From Trichoplax adhaerens (lineage: Eukaryota; Placozoa; Uniplacotomia; Trichoplacea; Trichoplacidae): DNA of 64,000 nt. The stretch is from assembly GCF_000150275.1 (NCBI RefSeq), contig NW_002060949.1, forward strand, positions 1,671,836 through 1,735,835. The letters are read 5' to 3'. Positions 26,185-39,239 of this stretch are shown piece by piece. Every line of letters starts with the position of its first letter. Position 1 is the first letter of the stretch. The position numbers and the translations under genes are program-made. The notes beneath the pieces were generated by a model. It did not search any database. It had not been told where the DNA came from and saw nothing but the letters and a program-made list of their open reading frames with translations.

Positions 26185-29100
26185 TTAATATTTATCATCA
26201 GCTAGAGGGCTTTCATTCAATGCTGACGTTGAATGAGAGTTTTGGAAATTGGTATGAGATGAGCTATTAGCCACCTGAGGCGATGGAATATTTAGATGAA
26301 AATTTGGCCTATGCAATGCACTTTCACTTATACTGCGATTAGTATCACCCAAGTTGCGTTGTCGACTTAATTTGTCTTTAATTAAAGCTACTTTATTTAC
26401 ATAAGCTGTGATAAGATGATTAATAGATGAAACTAAAGTAGAAACATGCTTATTTAAAACTTCTTGTAGACGCTTTTGTATCGCTTTCTAAAGAATTGAT
26501 AAAAATCGATTTAGAACAATCTCCACGATACGAAATTGATGATAGACTTGGAATTACTAATTGATTAAACTTTTACTAGTTTTTAACTGATTATCGGAAC
26601 TGGCCTATCATTTCAATAACTTGCCTTAATACTTTCGCTAAACCAAGAGAAAGTAGCATTATACAACCAGCTATATAATAAATGGGATTAATAGAAATAG
26701 TAATTAGAGATAAGTAAAGGATATGGCACCAGAAGTTTTCATTTATAGAAACCTTAGGAAAGTAAATTATGCAAGTAGATTTCAGGCCAGTAGAAACAGA
26801 AAAAATCACTAGTTATAACATACCTTGCACCCGTGCCGCTAGTTACAATTTCTTCATATGGTATAAAAAAAGGAAATTATTAATAGAAATGAAAATAGCA
26901 GAACAAGCTGATAGATTTAGACAACTAACATGGTCTAGAAACTCGATTATCGTCGTTACTCAATAATTACAATCACGTAATCTCTAATACCAATATCCGA
27001 CTTAAGAGATAGATAACTATTTATAACTAACTTAGAGTTTCAAATGTTGCAGCCACATTTTTAATATCGGCAAGATTGTTAGTAATGGCCAAAGAAATTG
27101 TCGCTTAAAAAAAGTGAAGGCAAACAACCATAGTAGATATAAGAAAAGACTGCGTAAATATAGTATGTTTATAAAATTACAAGGTTATCGAAAGGATATG
27201 AAGCCTCCAGCTACTGTTGCTGTAGCTAAACCAGAATCCTAAAGGAAAATTTTTAATTTACATAATCATTTAATTTTAATCCAAGAAACTATGAATTAAA
27301 ATACAAAAGTCACAGGCGCAAATAGTAATGAGGTCAGAATATAAATTATTTAGCGAAAGAAAAACATCAAGAGCGTCCTTTAAAATCATACAGAATTAAA
27401 ATTATATGGTAAGATACATTAATCCTATATAATCACAGGATAATCTAGTCTTTTATAGATATAACATGTAGTCTTTTAGAAATTAATCAATGAAATGTTT
27501 ATAATTAAGATCTCTTTATAAGAATTGACTATTGTACGAGATATTTATTAACGAAAAAGCTGTTTATATGCTCTAAACTGTTATTACCTACCCTTAATCT
27601 TGGGAATGTACTCTTACGATATTTCCACTCGAAATTATTTAGAGCCGCTTCTATATTATTTCTAGTAAAAGTATTTCAAGGGTATTATTTATTCATCTAT
27701 CTCCTCTCTTAATATTACTTATTTCCTTTCACTTACATATTTCTCAGTCGATATATTAGTATATACATAATAAAGTAAAATTGCTCATTTTATTGATAAC
27801 ATATACTAATCATATATATTCATTACATTATAATCAGAAAGATACTCTACGTAGCCATAGAATCGATAAATTAAACTTCAACAATGATATTTGTATCTTT
27901 TATGCTTTATATTTTTCTTCTTTACAGTGATTCATACTTACACATTAATAATTAATTCGTGGTCCCAAGATATATCCAAGCAATCAACAGGTAAGCGTAA
28001 TTCACTTAATACGATATTACTTAATTCGTAATCGACATCGCCTAATTTTGTACTTTTATTCCCTGTTAACGTCTAACAAATTTGAATTCAAAACTGAACA
28101 TGAACAAAGGAAATTTGATAAAGGTATGCTTATTATAAAGAAAATAAATTTCTAGCATGATTTTAGTCGACACAGATAATAAAATTTTCGCTAAAATTAC
28201 ACAACAAGATCTATAATAAGTAAAATAAGAATGATAGACATTCTTACCGGTAAACGTAATGATAATAACTGATCCTTAATCCAAGGTATAAATACCATTT
28301 TCACTTCTTCTAGAAAGTTTACATTTTTTTTCAGTGCTTCTATCTAATAAGATCCGAAATAATTATAATTCTATCATAAAAAGATTTTGTATTTTATCCA
28401 CAAATATTTTTTTACAATTTCTCGATTTAAAGTATTAAAAACTCTATTCATTAAAATTTATTACATACGGGAGTTTTAATATCTCAATTAGATCACTCCT
28501 AACAAGGAACTAGCATAACAACTGATAAAAGATACTTTTTACTATCTCCAATACTAACATTATTGTAACTGAATATTATGATACTTAAATGCCACATCAA
28601 GAACTTATAGAACCGTATCAGAAAGTTTCTTATGTGAGTAATCTAATGATGGCGTCAAAACGAACTCTGTTAAAGTATTTCTCCTTAATTTTTTAATTAA
28701 TGAAATTGACCATTAAAGGAGTAAATACTAAGAATTTATAGTTAAAATAATATTTTAGTTAGAATCTATCTTACTGGTGATTTTAATGGGGAATCTTTCA
28801 CAAAAGCAGTAACTGATGAATACGCCGCATCTTGCTAGTTGACAAAGCATTAAAAAGAAATTTTTACTTAAACTTATTCATCGATAAATGGAATTGATCC
28901 AGTCTGTATTGGCTAATAATTTTGCCCTCATAGGTGTGACTACAAACGTTCGTAGAATACGATCGTATAAATCGATGGTGAATAGTTTAATATCTTTCAA
29001 ATAAGTAATTTCATTTTTCTTTTATCTCTACACTACTTGATACTCATATTGAATAGATCGCTTGATAAAGATGTTTTTCCATCTAACCTTTTTAAGTAGA

Positions 29101-31790
29101 TTGGCACCTGCATCCGTATTACGTACTTTATCAATTAATTGTTCACCTAGCCTGACGACTTCATGAATATTGTTTTGTGAATCCTCTGTCAAAGAGAGTC
29201 GAGATTTTAATCTAAAAATTGTAACGCATGATAATAACATCTACAAGTATGATATATCAGATCCTGTAATCAATTTTTACCACGACTAAGAATGCTTTTT
29301 CCTTGTCTTAGGATCTCTGCTAGTTCTTCGCTATAAGGTAATAAGGTAAGATTAATCCATTAATTATTAAAGAAGATCTATCACTAATAGAAATGATTGG
29401 CATCTTTGTCATTTATACCTTTCCTTGATGCTACGAACAACTGTAACGCCATCTTGAAACACCTATTTTCGAATAAATAAGTAAATATCTGAAATCACTT
29501 CATATAGTATGTATATACACTCTGGCAGGAATAAATATATATATATATATATATATATAACTATCATTTCCGATAATAGTTACAGATCAGATTATTGATT
29601 TATTACTGCATAATAGTACAGATCGCGATATAATAACTTGTTAAATTTTGTGATAGTATCACAAGCTAGAAACAAAAATAAATATAGCATATAATCACAG
29701 AAAGGGATTAAATAATATTTCTCAAAAGTAACAATTAGAAAGTACTACTAAAATTTCGAATGGTTCAGAAATTACAAAACGTAAGATTCCCTTGTTTCTT
29801 AAAACAAATTCTTCATGTTTAATGTATCGAATACATGAATAAACGTACAATTAATTAAGGATTATCAGTAGAGGCTTAATAAAAAGGGCGATAATGTTGT
29901 GCGTGTATAGTATAATACCGAATAGACATACCATCTAAAAGTAATACGTAAAATTATCATCCAAATGAATAATAATTGGAGAATTAATATAATAATTAGT
30001 CTATCTATGTCTGTATTCGATGAAAATTATTAAATATTTAAGAAGGTAAGTAAACAATTTTATCACTAGAGTAATACGTAGTATTGATATTTATATTTTA
30101 ATTGACTTACTTGTTTATCAAAATATTTATCGATAATTCTTTCCACCTATTGAATAACAATATTAAATGAAGCAATAAATATTTGTTCAGAAGTTAACAT
30201 TGACAATGGATATCTAATTACAACTGTAATTGTGACAGAAAAGTAATGTTCACGATATTAACTAGTTTATTTCACTATTTAAAAAGTATCAAGGTTAAAT
30301 TTAGAAGTCGCAATGCTAGATGTTTTAATTACCTTTTCCTTTAACAATTTAAAGATATCACTAGCTTCTAACTGACGTAATAACTCCGTAATCTCTTCTA
30401 ATTCTTGATCATTTAATTCCTAAGATTGATAAGGATAAGCACACGAAAAATTGGAATATATATATATAAAATAGAGGCTTATTGACTTAATTTATAGGAT
30501 TTTAGCCAGAATCCATATTAATTGCTTCATTGAGAAAGTTTCAAAAAAAGAATATTGATACTTACGCTGACATCCTTAAACTGCTTCTGACATTTTTGGA
30601 ATAACTCCTGGATCATAGTTATTCAAATAGAAATTAATGTCACCAAGGAATTTAGAAATAATTTTGTTTTGATGAATATTTTTATAATTATCTTAAATTT
30701 GATTAATGATTTCATAGCTATCCACGTTTACTTCCTAATAAATAAAATAATATAAATTCTAATAATAAAAAGATGAATCTTTAACCCGAACAGTTTGATC
30801 TTCTTCGATCTCTTTTATTAGAGACACAACTTGATGTACATCACGATCAGATCTAAACGCTTGAGCAAATCGCCGGCTACTGGCCAAGAGTTGATTATCT
30901 AGGGAATTATTTTTAATGAAATAAATATTTTAAACCTGGCAGCTATAATTTTATCTTGACAAGAATCTTCAATACTTCGAGTTTTACTACATAATAGCAC
31001 TAGCAATGTTATCCAGCTTTTTTCTTCTATATGAATGCTAAACTTAGAACTTAAATATGCGCATAAAGTAAAATCTAGCGCTAATAAAGTCACATCAACA
31101 TGCAAAATTACATGTCTTTAATCCAGTGCTTTCTTGTTTATTCATTCTAAAAGTACAGAACTAGCGCCAGTACTCGCACAATCCAATCAGTCTGTAAATT
31201 TACGCGCATTTAATCCTAGCAATTTCCGATTATTGATCCCAAAAGTGCCAAACTTCGCGATATAGTAGCACTCATGATATTATAGCTGTATACTAACGTA
31301 TAAAATGAACGTATGAAATTTAACTGCAGCATTTTCGGATAAGAAATTTCAGAGTTGTACTAGTAGTTATCAAATTAACTGAGAATTTCTGTGGCTTCAA
31401 GTTTGTCATACTGTACAAATTAAGGTAATTTATAATACCTTTATCTTCAATAGCAAGTTTTAAAGCGCTTTCACTAGCTTCACGACTTTCCTGTAGTGTC
31501 GACATAACTGTTTCATTGCTTATAGACAATACAGGAAGGAAAAAAGAAGAGATATTTATTTAAATCAAAGGGTAGCAACTAGAAATACGGTGCATAGTAT
31601 TCACAATTAGTTGCTATAACCAATCTAACCTTGTTATGGATGTTAGCCATTTTTCAATTAAATTTTTACCATTTAAAACAGTTAAAACACGATTCCAATG
31701 CTCTTTAATGTTAGACTTGGTCAATTTCCAGCGTCTAGCGTTAACATCCTCCATAATCTGGTCATCAGTCGTTATTCCTTCATCGGAATC
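26185..31790 (-). CDS. Multi-exon protein with TULIP-like lipid-binding segment (identity uncertain)
   Basis: Not firmly recognised. Exons with good splice sites and agreeing phases: 31790-31630, 31518-31439, 30898-30786, 30607-30566, 30419-30333, 30146-30111, 29462-29419, 29330-29281, 29185-29088; then, with less certain joins, 28342-28248, 28072-27942, about 27238-27200, 27103-27032, 26752-26633 and 26487-26185 (stop). The first nine code charged helices (VNARRWKLTKSNIKEHW, ELNDQELEEITELLRQL, EVVRLGEQLIDKVRNTDAG). The next pair reads WIKDQLLSLRLP then TLTGNKSTKLGDVDYELSNI, the pattern Leu-x-Ile-Pro-x-x-x-Gly ... Gly-x-Val-x-Tyr-Glu of BPI/TULIP lipid-binding folds. A hydrophobic, possibly membrane, segment (IAGCIMLLSLGLA) and a helical Ser-rich tail follow. 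Helices ahead of a TULIP fold recall the fungal HAM1-like family; this is inference. The 5' end may lie further upstream. Confidence 0.45.
29535..29559. repeat. (TA)n microsatellite
   Basis: An uninterrupted run of about 12 TA units in an intron of the minus-strand TULIP-like gene. It is likely length-variable and of no evident function. Confidence 0.9.
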
Positions 31791-31911
31791 CTAACATATC
31801 CAACAAACATTGGAGACGATGAACCAAATCAATTTATATCAGGTGATATAGTAGAATAAAAATGATACACTTTCGTATTTAGCGACTATCAATGATAATT
31901 ATTTCGATTCG

Positions 31912-32262
31912 AAAAAGATCAGTCAATGCGAATATTCTTTACTGCAATTTGCTAGAAGATGAATTTCTGTTCTTACTGGGACTACTAACTGATAGTTTGA
32001 TTCTATTTCATCTCTCAAAGGATATATTAAAATTTCCTGCCACCTTACTGCATCAGCAACAAAACTATACTCTTTAAAGCTACTTTCGATCCGTAAAGAA
32101 CGATCAGTCAATGCGCATATACTTTACTGCAAATTAGTCAGTAGATAGATTACACTGTCTTTACCAGGTCTAGTAACTGATGGTTTGATCCTACTTTATA
32201 TCTCAAAGGATATATCCAAATTTCCTGCCACTCTATTACGACAGCAACAAACTTTACAGGTA
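31912..32262. repeat. Tandem duplication, 184-bp period, 2 copies
   Basis: GATCAGTCAATGCG occurs at 31918 and 32102, and similarity continues through AAGGATATAT and TTTCCTGCCAC to about 32262. The left copy has an open minus-strand frame of 62 codons; in the right copy the matching frame has stops, so it has decayed. Confidence 0.85.
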
Positions 32263-32915
32263 CTAGGACGCGTAAGCATCCTAAGGTCCATTCTCTTAAT
32301 AAGTATCTAGTTCATTTTAAAATCTAAGTTCTATATGATTTGACATTACCAAAATAGTGAATAAAATCACAAAATTTGTTGATCCTAATTGCATCTTGAG
32401 CCAAATGGATATTTCGGTATAGAATAAGATTAATTCAATATAGACTTTGTATATGATGTTGCCTCTTGCAATAAATTAATTGATCGATACAGATAATAAG
32501 GATGAAAATGAAAGAGTCAAGTTGAAACCCTAAAGTATACGTATGCATATAGGTTGGAAAAAGTTAAATTGCGACTAAGGTATGATGAAACTGGAATCTC
32601 CTTCTTATAGAAAATGGGTCTCTAAATTTCATCTCTTTACAGTCGGGGAGATTTTGCATTAGTACAGTAGTTTCATTATCACTGCTAAATCATAAAAATT
32701 GCCATGAATCAGCACTAATTTTCCATAAATATTGAATTGCTTTTGACAAAGAATACCAATACTAGCCGCACTGTGCACAGAATAGACCACTCTAAATAGG
32801 AAAGAGTTGCCAATCAAGAGAATTTATCATTATATCTGATTAAATTAGACGCGCATTAGGAATAATCATTACATCAAGAACTGAACTTCTCCGAGGTAAG
32901 GTTTTACCGTAGTCC

Positions 32916-33170
32916 ATTTCAATTTTAGAATGAGATCTTGGGTCAAAAATTCCAATGGAGTATAATTTAAGAGTATATTGATAGCTGTAATGCTTCAATT
33001 TCAATTTTAGAATGAGATCCAGGATAAAAAATTTTAATATGATCCTGAATAAAAATTCTAATGGAGTATAAGTTAAGAGTATATTGACAGGCGCAATACC
33101 TCAATTCAATTTTAGAATGAGGGTCTGAATGCAAATTCTAATAAAGTATATAGGTATGTGTAATGCCTAA
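32916..33170. repeat. Degenerate tandem repeat, about 3 copies
   Basis: Three diverged units share CAATTTTAGAATGAG (starting near 32923, 33001 and 33108) and AAATTCTAATGGAGTATAA-type text. Spacing is irregular because of internal indels. Confidence 0.75.
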
Positions 33171-34436
33171 CTTTTCATCGTCTTCTAGGATAAAAATCAT
33201 GAAGAGCAGGTAATGAACGTAGTTTGGCCTGGGTAATTAAGTGAGCAACCGATTTCGACTGGAAAATCCTATTCCAATTTTTATAGTATTTCTGGCTTGG
33301 ATCTCTAATGAAAGTACTACAGTACTTTAGTGCACACGAGAAGAAGATTTTCCATCATCTTTAGGATAAATATCAACCAAAATGATGATAGAAGAAATTG
33401 AACTACGACAATGAAAGTGAACACGTAATTTAAATGAATGAAAAATCTCATCTAATGGCTTGGAATCGTTACCGCCATATTTAATTTAAGACTCGTTTTC
33501 CGTTACTACAATGATCTTATCATAAGAATAGACGAGAGCTTCTCGTAACAAATTCTCGATTAAAATTTCCTTGAATTAGATAGAGAAAATAAGGATAATC
33601 TTATAGCAGAGAAATTGATACCTCAACCAGCAGGCTTAAAACCGAGTTAAATCTTCAGTTTTATGGCGCAATCGAGGACTCTGATAGATGCAATAATCTA
33701 TCCATGTAGAATAAGAATTTTATTCCTTCCATATTGGATAACAAGTTTAAATTCGTTAGCTTAAATTCTGTAAATTTGTAGCAGCTTGAATTTGAAAATT
33801 AATCAGCAGCAATTTACTAGAAAGGAGATATTACATTCGCTAAGTGGATTTTTTACCCATTTTAATCCAAATGTATAATGTCTAGCTTATAGCAATATGG
33901 TAATTCTAATCTCCTTAGCACTGATTGAACTTGTCCATTTATCCTATTAGTTTACTCGGTTGGACTCGCTACATTGGAGGAAAAATGAATTTTCCCACGG
34001 TCTCTAGCTTAAATATGGAAGAGATGTACAATTATAGGGCTAAATTGAATGGATAAATCTCCCTAACAAAGTATATTAATTATACTCTACCATGCTATAT
34101 CGTTTTCTTCAAGCAGCTACTGTACTTTTAACGAACTTGAGATTATTATCGATCGGATATCCAAGTTTTAACTACAGCTGGTTGAAAGAAAACGTATATT
34201 CTATCTCTTTACTACACTCATGGCCATCAAGTATTAATAATGACCATGACATACTGTTCCTTTAGGCTATTGATCTTAGCTCAGGGTTAATTCGTCTAAA
34301 TCATAAGTTGGCATACTAATACAAAGTCTTTAACGTTTTCTCTTCATTTGAACTTCTCCTAGTCGCCATTAACACCAAGTTTCATGAATACAAGGTAACG
34401 CTCTCTGATAGTTAGCCTGGCTTCATTAGAACTATT

Positions 34437-34860
34437 ATAATCATGGTTAAAAAAGCCAAGAAATTGAGATTGACTTCAAGCCTGACTATGATCAGGAAAT
34501 TTTTTGCGCGTAACTAGATTTTCTAGCTAGCGGTAGCAGTCAGTATTTGTACATAGCTTACCATTGCTACTTCTCTACTCCTTTAAAAGTCTTGATTCTG
34601 TAGCAGATACAAAGGTGGTGAAAATTGGGGCACTAAGAATAATAATCATGGCTTTAAAAGGCAAAGAAACGTAGATTGACTTCAAGCATGGCAACGATCA
34701 GAAAATTTTCTGTGTGTAACAAGATTTTCTAGTTTGCTGTAGCAGTCAGAATTTATCTATAGGATACCGTACCGTAGCTACTTCATCTCTACTTTAAGAG
34801 TCTTAATTCTGTTTTAGATGTAACTAAAAAGGGTGGCAAAAATTAAGACTCATTTTAAGA
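34437..34860. repeat. Tandem duplication, about 210-bp period, 2 copies
   Basis: Both copies start AATCATGG, then GATTGACTTCAAGC, TAGATTTTCTAG or AGATTTTCTAG, AGCAGTCAG, CTACTT and a TTCTGT...AGAT end. They differ by many substitutions and short indels, so the event is old. Confidence 0.8.
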
Positions 34861-35889
34861 GCAGACGGACTGAAAATAGTCCCTCTATTTTTGGCTATAA
34901 TACTGATAGTGAGACAATCAAGATCACTCAATGAATAACTTTGAGATTCAAAAAGAGCCAAGCTATCAAAATATGAATTGGCAATATCATTACTTTTGTA
35001 TTGGCTATCCAGCGTATATATTTAAAAGAGAAGCAATGAATTCATCAATATCTTTCAATACATTAGAAAGAAAGATAACTCGATAACGGATATAGGGTAG
35101 ATTTAAAATAATTAATTTTGGATTTATTTATAGTATCGAATAGTGAGGAAGAAGAAATGGCTAATTTTACGGATATGGAGAAGTTTAAGGAAAGCACAAG
35201 TAGATCTATCAAAACTATTGCATTCCCTGCCGATATAGAGTGACTGAATCATCATTACAATAGCTCAAAGATCAGGAAGCTTGAAAAGTGAGAGAATCAA
35301 TTGGTATCAATTTATGGCTACTGGTATATCAAGCAACAGCAAGATTATATGATTGATTTCCGTCATTTATACTCGTATTGAGTTGATTACTCTTTTCCTT
35401 ACTTTACAACGATCTTCATCTACATTCTTGATAGCAAAAGAGACTATGGCATCAGTTGTATCGGCTGCCATCTTGGATAGAATCGGAAACGAGTAATTAG
35501 ACCGGGTAATTCTACGAAAATCTCATCCAGTTCTTTACTCTTTAATTTTACCGTGATTGAACCCGAAGGGAAATTATATCAGGTATTTCTGACTTGCGCG
35601 TATGTTGATGATGATTACAGTATGTTATCTTCTTGAAGAACAATCAAGACTAGACATTATTCTAACCCCATCGATCCTATTTAATTATAATTAAACACAT
35701 AGAGGTGGATATTAAATTGCAATTAAAGCAATCTTGAAATGAATGATTGTTAACATCAGTGATTAATTTACATACTGTGCGTAGGACCGGCCCATATGAC
35801 AAATTCAATACTCCATATTTCCATTCAATAGAAATGTGTTATTTTGCCATCATCGACAATGAAAACATTTACTAGTTAAACAGTGGTCA

Positions 35890-36060
35890 ATCTCGATCAT
35901 ATCGATCTGTTTTACTTCATTTATACAACAAATTAATCTATTATGTCTTGTTGACTACCTCAGCTCGAGCACACAATATCACATTGATCTGTTATAGTTT
36001 ATTCATACAACAAATTGGATCAATTTGCTCTTTCTTCTGACTATATCGGCTCGAGTGCTT
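35890..36060. repeat. Tandem duplication, about 90-bp period, 2 copies
   Basis: Two diverged units each contain GATCTGTT, ATTTATACAACAAATT or ATTCATACAACAAATT, and CGGCTCGAG/CAGCTCGAG near their ends. Confidence 0.75.
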
Positions 36061-36124
36061 TTTTTTACCTTTGATAGTTAGTATTATCCTACTCTTGTAC
36101 GTAATTGAATAAACATTTGAAAAT

Positions 36125-36345
36125 ACCATATCTCCACATTTAACTGGCCGCTGCAATGTTAATTATTGATGTTGTTAACGAAAATCTAATGGCATACTGA
36201 TCACAACGTGTAGAGGATTTAAAATACAATCTCTCTGCATTTATACGGCCATTGCAATCTTATTGATATCGTTTACGGAAGTCTAATTGCGTTCTAATCA
36301 TACTAAGCTGTGAAGAGCAAGTTCAAATACAATCTTTCTACATTT
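36125..36345. repeat. Tandem duplication, about 108-bp period, 2 copies
   Basis: Two units begin around CATTT-A-CGGCC(G)(A)TTGCAAT and each run through TAACGAAAATCTAAT/TACGGAAGTCTAATT to AAATACAATCT. They are diverged but clearly related. Confidence 0.75.
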
Positions 36346-37109
36346 GAGGTGAATATTTCAGATACTGTATGACAAGTGAAATTATTCAGAAAAGTCTAAT
36401 CCCCAAAATCTATAATTTACCTATTATCCACTTTCTTACATATTTAGAATAAGACTCTAACAGAATATACGGTATTCCATCCATTGGGTTGCATTGTCGA
36501 TGTTATCGATTTGCTCCGTTGTAGATAGCAAATACAAAATTAATTTTTCCTGAGGAAAATTTTTATCATTTCATTTATGGTTAGTATGACAGAAATAAAA
36601 TTAAAATGCTGGCTTACCAAAAAGCATGCGATGGCAATATTTTGGCCATTTTAGAACCTATTAGTAGGCTATTAGAGCCTTTCCAGAATGCCTTGTAACT
36701 TTTTAATGATAATAGAAACAAACAAGTAAAACTAAAACCTCTACAATACTCCATAAAGTATTTTTGCACATCAGACAGACTTTAGTATAGTGATCTACCT
36801 ATCAATAACTAAGTTATCAACTACGATATTTAAGATAGAGACGTTGACCAAACGAGACGCTTTCTAAAATTGGTCTAGTCTATCTTACGATTTATATTGT
36901 ATCTTAACTGTAGTCAGAAAATTAGAGAAGCTATAAAGCTATAAATACGTTGTAGAATTATACAAACGAGAAATAACTTCGATTTAGCTCTTAAAAATAT
37001 ACAATATTTATACCCGTCTTTGCAAGTGGATTATTTCGAGACATGGTCACTACCCCTAGATAGAATTTGGAAAACCCAATCATCATCACATCTATAAACC
37101 TGTTCAAAG

Positions 37110-37808
37110 GTTCTATACTAGCTAAAAATTCTATATTTGGCAAGAGGTATTCTCAGATTATTTTCGAACTAACTAACTTGTCTGAAAGATACTCCATATT
37201 TCAGCCGAAATTAGATAGAGAATAAGTCTTATATAAGAACATGGAAATTATAATCATAACTAAAAAATCTACATTTAGGAAAAGATATTCTTAGATTTGT
37301 TTCGGACAAGCTAGCTTGTCCAAGAGATGCTATATACTTTAGCCGAAATCAGATAGAGAATAAATCTTAAGTAATGACATTGAAAAATATGATCATAACT
37401 AAAAATTCTATGCTTAGGAAAAAGCATTTTTAGATTATTTTCGGATAAGCTAACTTGTCCGAAAGATCTTGTATGTTTCAGCTGAAATCAGATAGAGAAC
37501 AAGTCTTAAATAGAACATGAAAATTACAATCATTACTAAAATTCTATGTTTAGGGAAAGATATTCTCGGATTACTTTCGGACAAGCTAACATGTCCGAAA
37601 GTATTATACATTTCAGCCGAAATCAGATAGAGAATTCGTCTTAAGTAATGGCATGAAAATAATAGTCATAACTTAAAATTCTATATTTAGGGAGAGATAT
37701 TTCTCAGACTATTTTCGGATAAGTTAATTTATCCGACAGGGCTACATAATTCAGCCGAAATGAATTAAAGAATAAGTCTTGAATAATGACATGAAAATTA
37801 CAATCATA
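37110..37808. repeat. Minisatellite, 5 copies of about 137-140 bp with internal palindrome
   Basis: AAATTCTATATTT-like unit starts lie at about 37124, 37264, 37402, 37538 and 37674. Every unit carries GCCGAAAT(C/T)AGATAGAGAA and an inverted repeat; the best example, at 37575-37602, pairs CTTTCGGACA with TGTCCGAAAG around a short loop. Bases in the stems change between copies but often keep pairing. Confidence 0.9.
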
Positions 37809-38086
37809 AAGGATTAAAAAATGTATTAATTACTATTGGATAGCTAGATTATCCTCATCAATACAAGACGTCTCCGCCTTCATTAATTCAATTCTTGAAT
37901 ATCATTAGCGCATATCTATAATTTACATTATAAGTAGGTATTAGTCATGATTTCCTATTTTGTAGATTTATAATGAAATAGTAATGTAAATGTTAAGACT
38001 ATAAATTGATTTTGCTATCAATCAAAACGAAAGCGCCTTAAATCTTTAATTTTTCGACGCCATGAAAGCTAACCATAACGGCATAC

Positions 38087-38567
38087 TGTAGTGTATTTAG
38101 TTTTCACTGCAGTTTTTTAGACATGTTCTTGAATATAGACATTTTACTATGTTCCGAATATAGATACCTCTACAGTCTATTTCAACTATGCTCAAATATA
38201 GCTTGTCATATTAAGTTATTTATAGCACCTATAGTTTCCGCTATTTCCTACAATCATTTGCTATTATATAGCCTGTTTATGGTATATGATGTATCTAATT
38301 CTATAACCCTGTTCTCTACATAGGTTCTCTTTCTAAAACTATAAATACTGATGATTTCTGCCTTAGATTCTTTCAGTTGCACTTGTTAGTGTTAGTATCT
38401 ACACACGTTACTTTACGACAGCTTACACACTGATCTATCAGTAACTACCACACTATATCTAGTTATTCTCTACAATAAATATCTCTCTTTCTAATAACTC
38501 CTCGTGTTATTATTGTGAAATGCCTGAGGAGTCCACGTCCGCAGACTCTTCGAACTCTCATCACAAT
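38087..38567 (+). mobile_element. LTR-like element, copy A
   Basis: About 480 bp related to 53905-54350. It starts TGTAGT and ends near CATCACA. Inside are TATAAATA (about 38341) followed by a conserved stretch ending in CTCTACAATAAATA (a polyadenylation-type signal), the usual U3-R-U5 order of a retroviral-type LTR. It is followed by ATTGGCGATAAGGATGA, which resembles the primer-binding region that follows some Ty3/gypsy LTRs. No internal gag/pol is present. Confidence 0.55.
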
Positions 38568-38584
38568 TGGCGATAAGGATGACG

Positions 38585-38685
38585 AGATTGTGATGGAGGG
38601 TTCGAAGGGTCAGCGGCCATGGACTCCTTAGGCATTTCACAATAATGATACGAGAGGTTATTTGAAAGGGAGATATTTATCATCA
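38585..38685 (-). mobile_element. Inverted fragment of the same LTR
   Basis: About 95 bp that is the near-perfect reverse complement of the right end of copy A (for example CATTTCACAATAATGA against TTATTATTGTGAAATG). Only about 20 bp separate the two, so the pair could fold into a long hairpin. It is truncated and no longer contains the promoter-like part. Confidence 0.75.
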
Positions 38686-39239
38686 TCGACGATATAATAC
38701 GGCAACGATTTAATAAATTGAATGATATAAATTTATTCAATTGAAGCCCCCAATAAAATCTATATTAAAATTTGGAACAAAGCTTACAATATGGCACAGA
38801 CAAGACCCATATGTCTGATAAATAGATGATATTCTCATGTTGATGAGAACCATCGTGTGGCACTTTATATAACCAATGGCTACGTGTATTTATCGTAAAA
38901 AACGGTTCTCAATAATCTTCTCTGTAGCATTTGCTATATTGTTGAATCTGTAGTATATTTTACTTTGATAGCCATCTAAAGTTATCAATTTTAAGATAGT
39001 CTAGTCATTTAAGATTGTAGGGAGTCTAAAATCTAGCTGAAAATCGTAGTGATAATTATTGAGCCTTTTAAAACAAGGTTTTTAAAGAATTGAAAATCTC
39101 GTCGAGCCCATTTACTTATTACGTAAGTATCGCAATATTGAACGCGATATTGCCTTTGCAGCTATGACTAAACCTAGACTGGCGATTAAAGAAAGATTTT
39201 GGATTAATTCAGTACGTATGAAATCGTAAACAATACCAT

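Larger units (their letters stand above)
31791..34430. other. Gene-poor repeat-derived region, part 1
   Basis: Apart from the tandem duplications at 31912-32262 and 32916-33170 nothing gene-like is supported. Possible unrecognised 5' exons of the minus-strand TULIP-like gene could lie in the left end, but no in-phase ATG exon was found. Confidence 0.4.
34861..37100. other. Gene-poor region, part 2
   Basis: Contains the short tandem duplications at 35890-36060 and 36125-36345. No coding exon, RNA gene or conserved motif could be supported in the remainder. Confidence 0.4.

Noticed and set aside
27186-27199. ATATCCTTT as a U12-type AT-AC donor in the TULIP-like gene
   Set aside because: The exon before it lacks a GT donor, but no matching branch site and in-phase AC acceptor were found, and the 9-mer recurs by chance elsewhere in this AT-rich window.
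31923-32111. Minus-strand 62-codon frame as first exon of the TULIP-like gene
   Set aside because: No ATG in frame and the neighbouring duplicate of the same segment has stops; likely repeat-derived.
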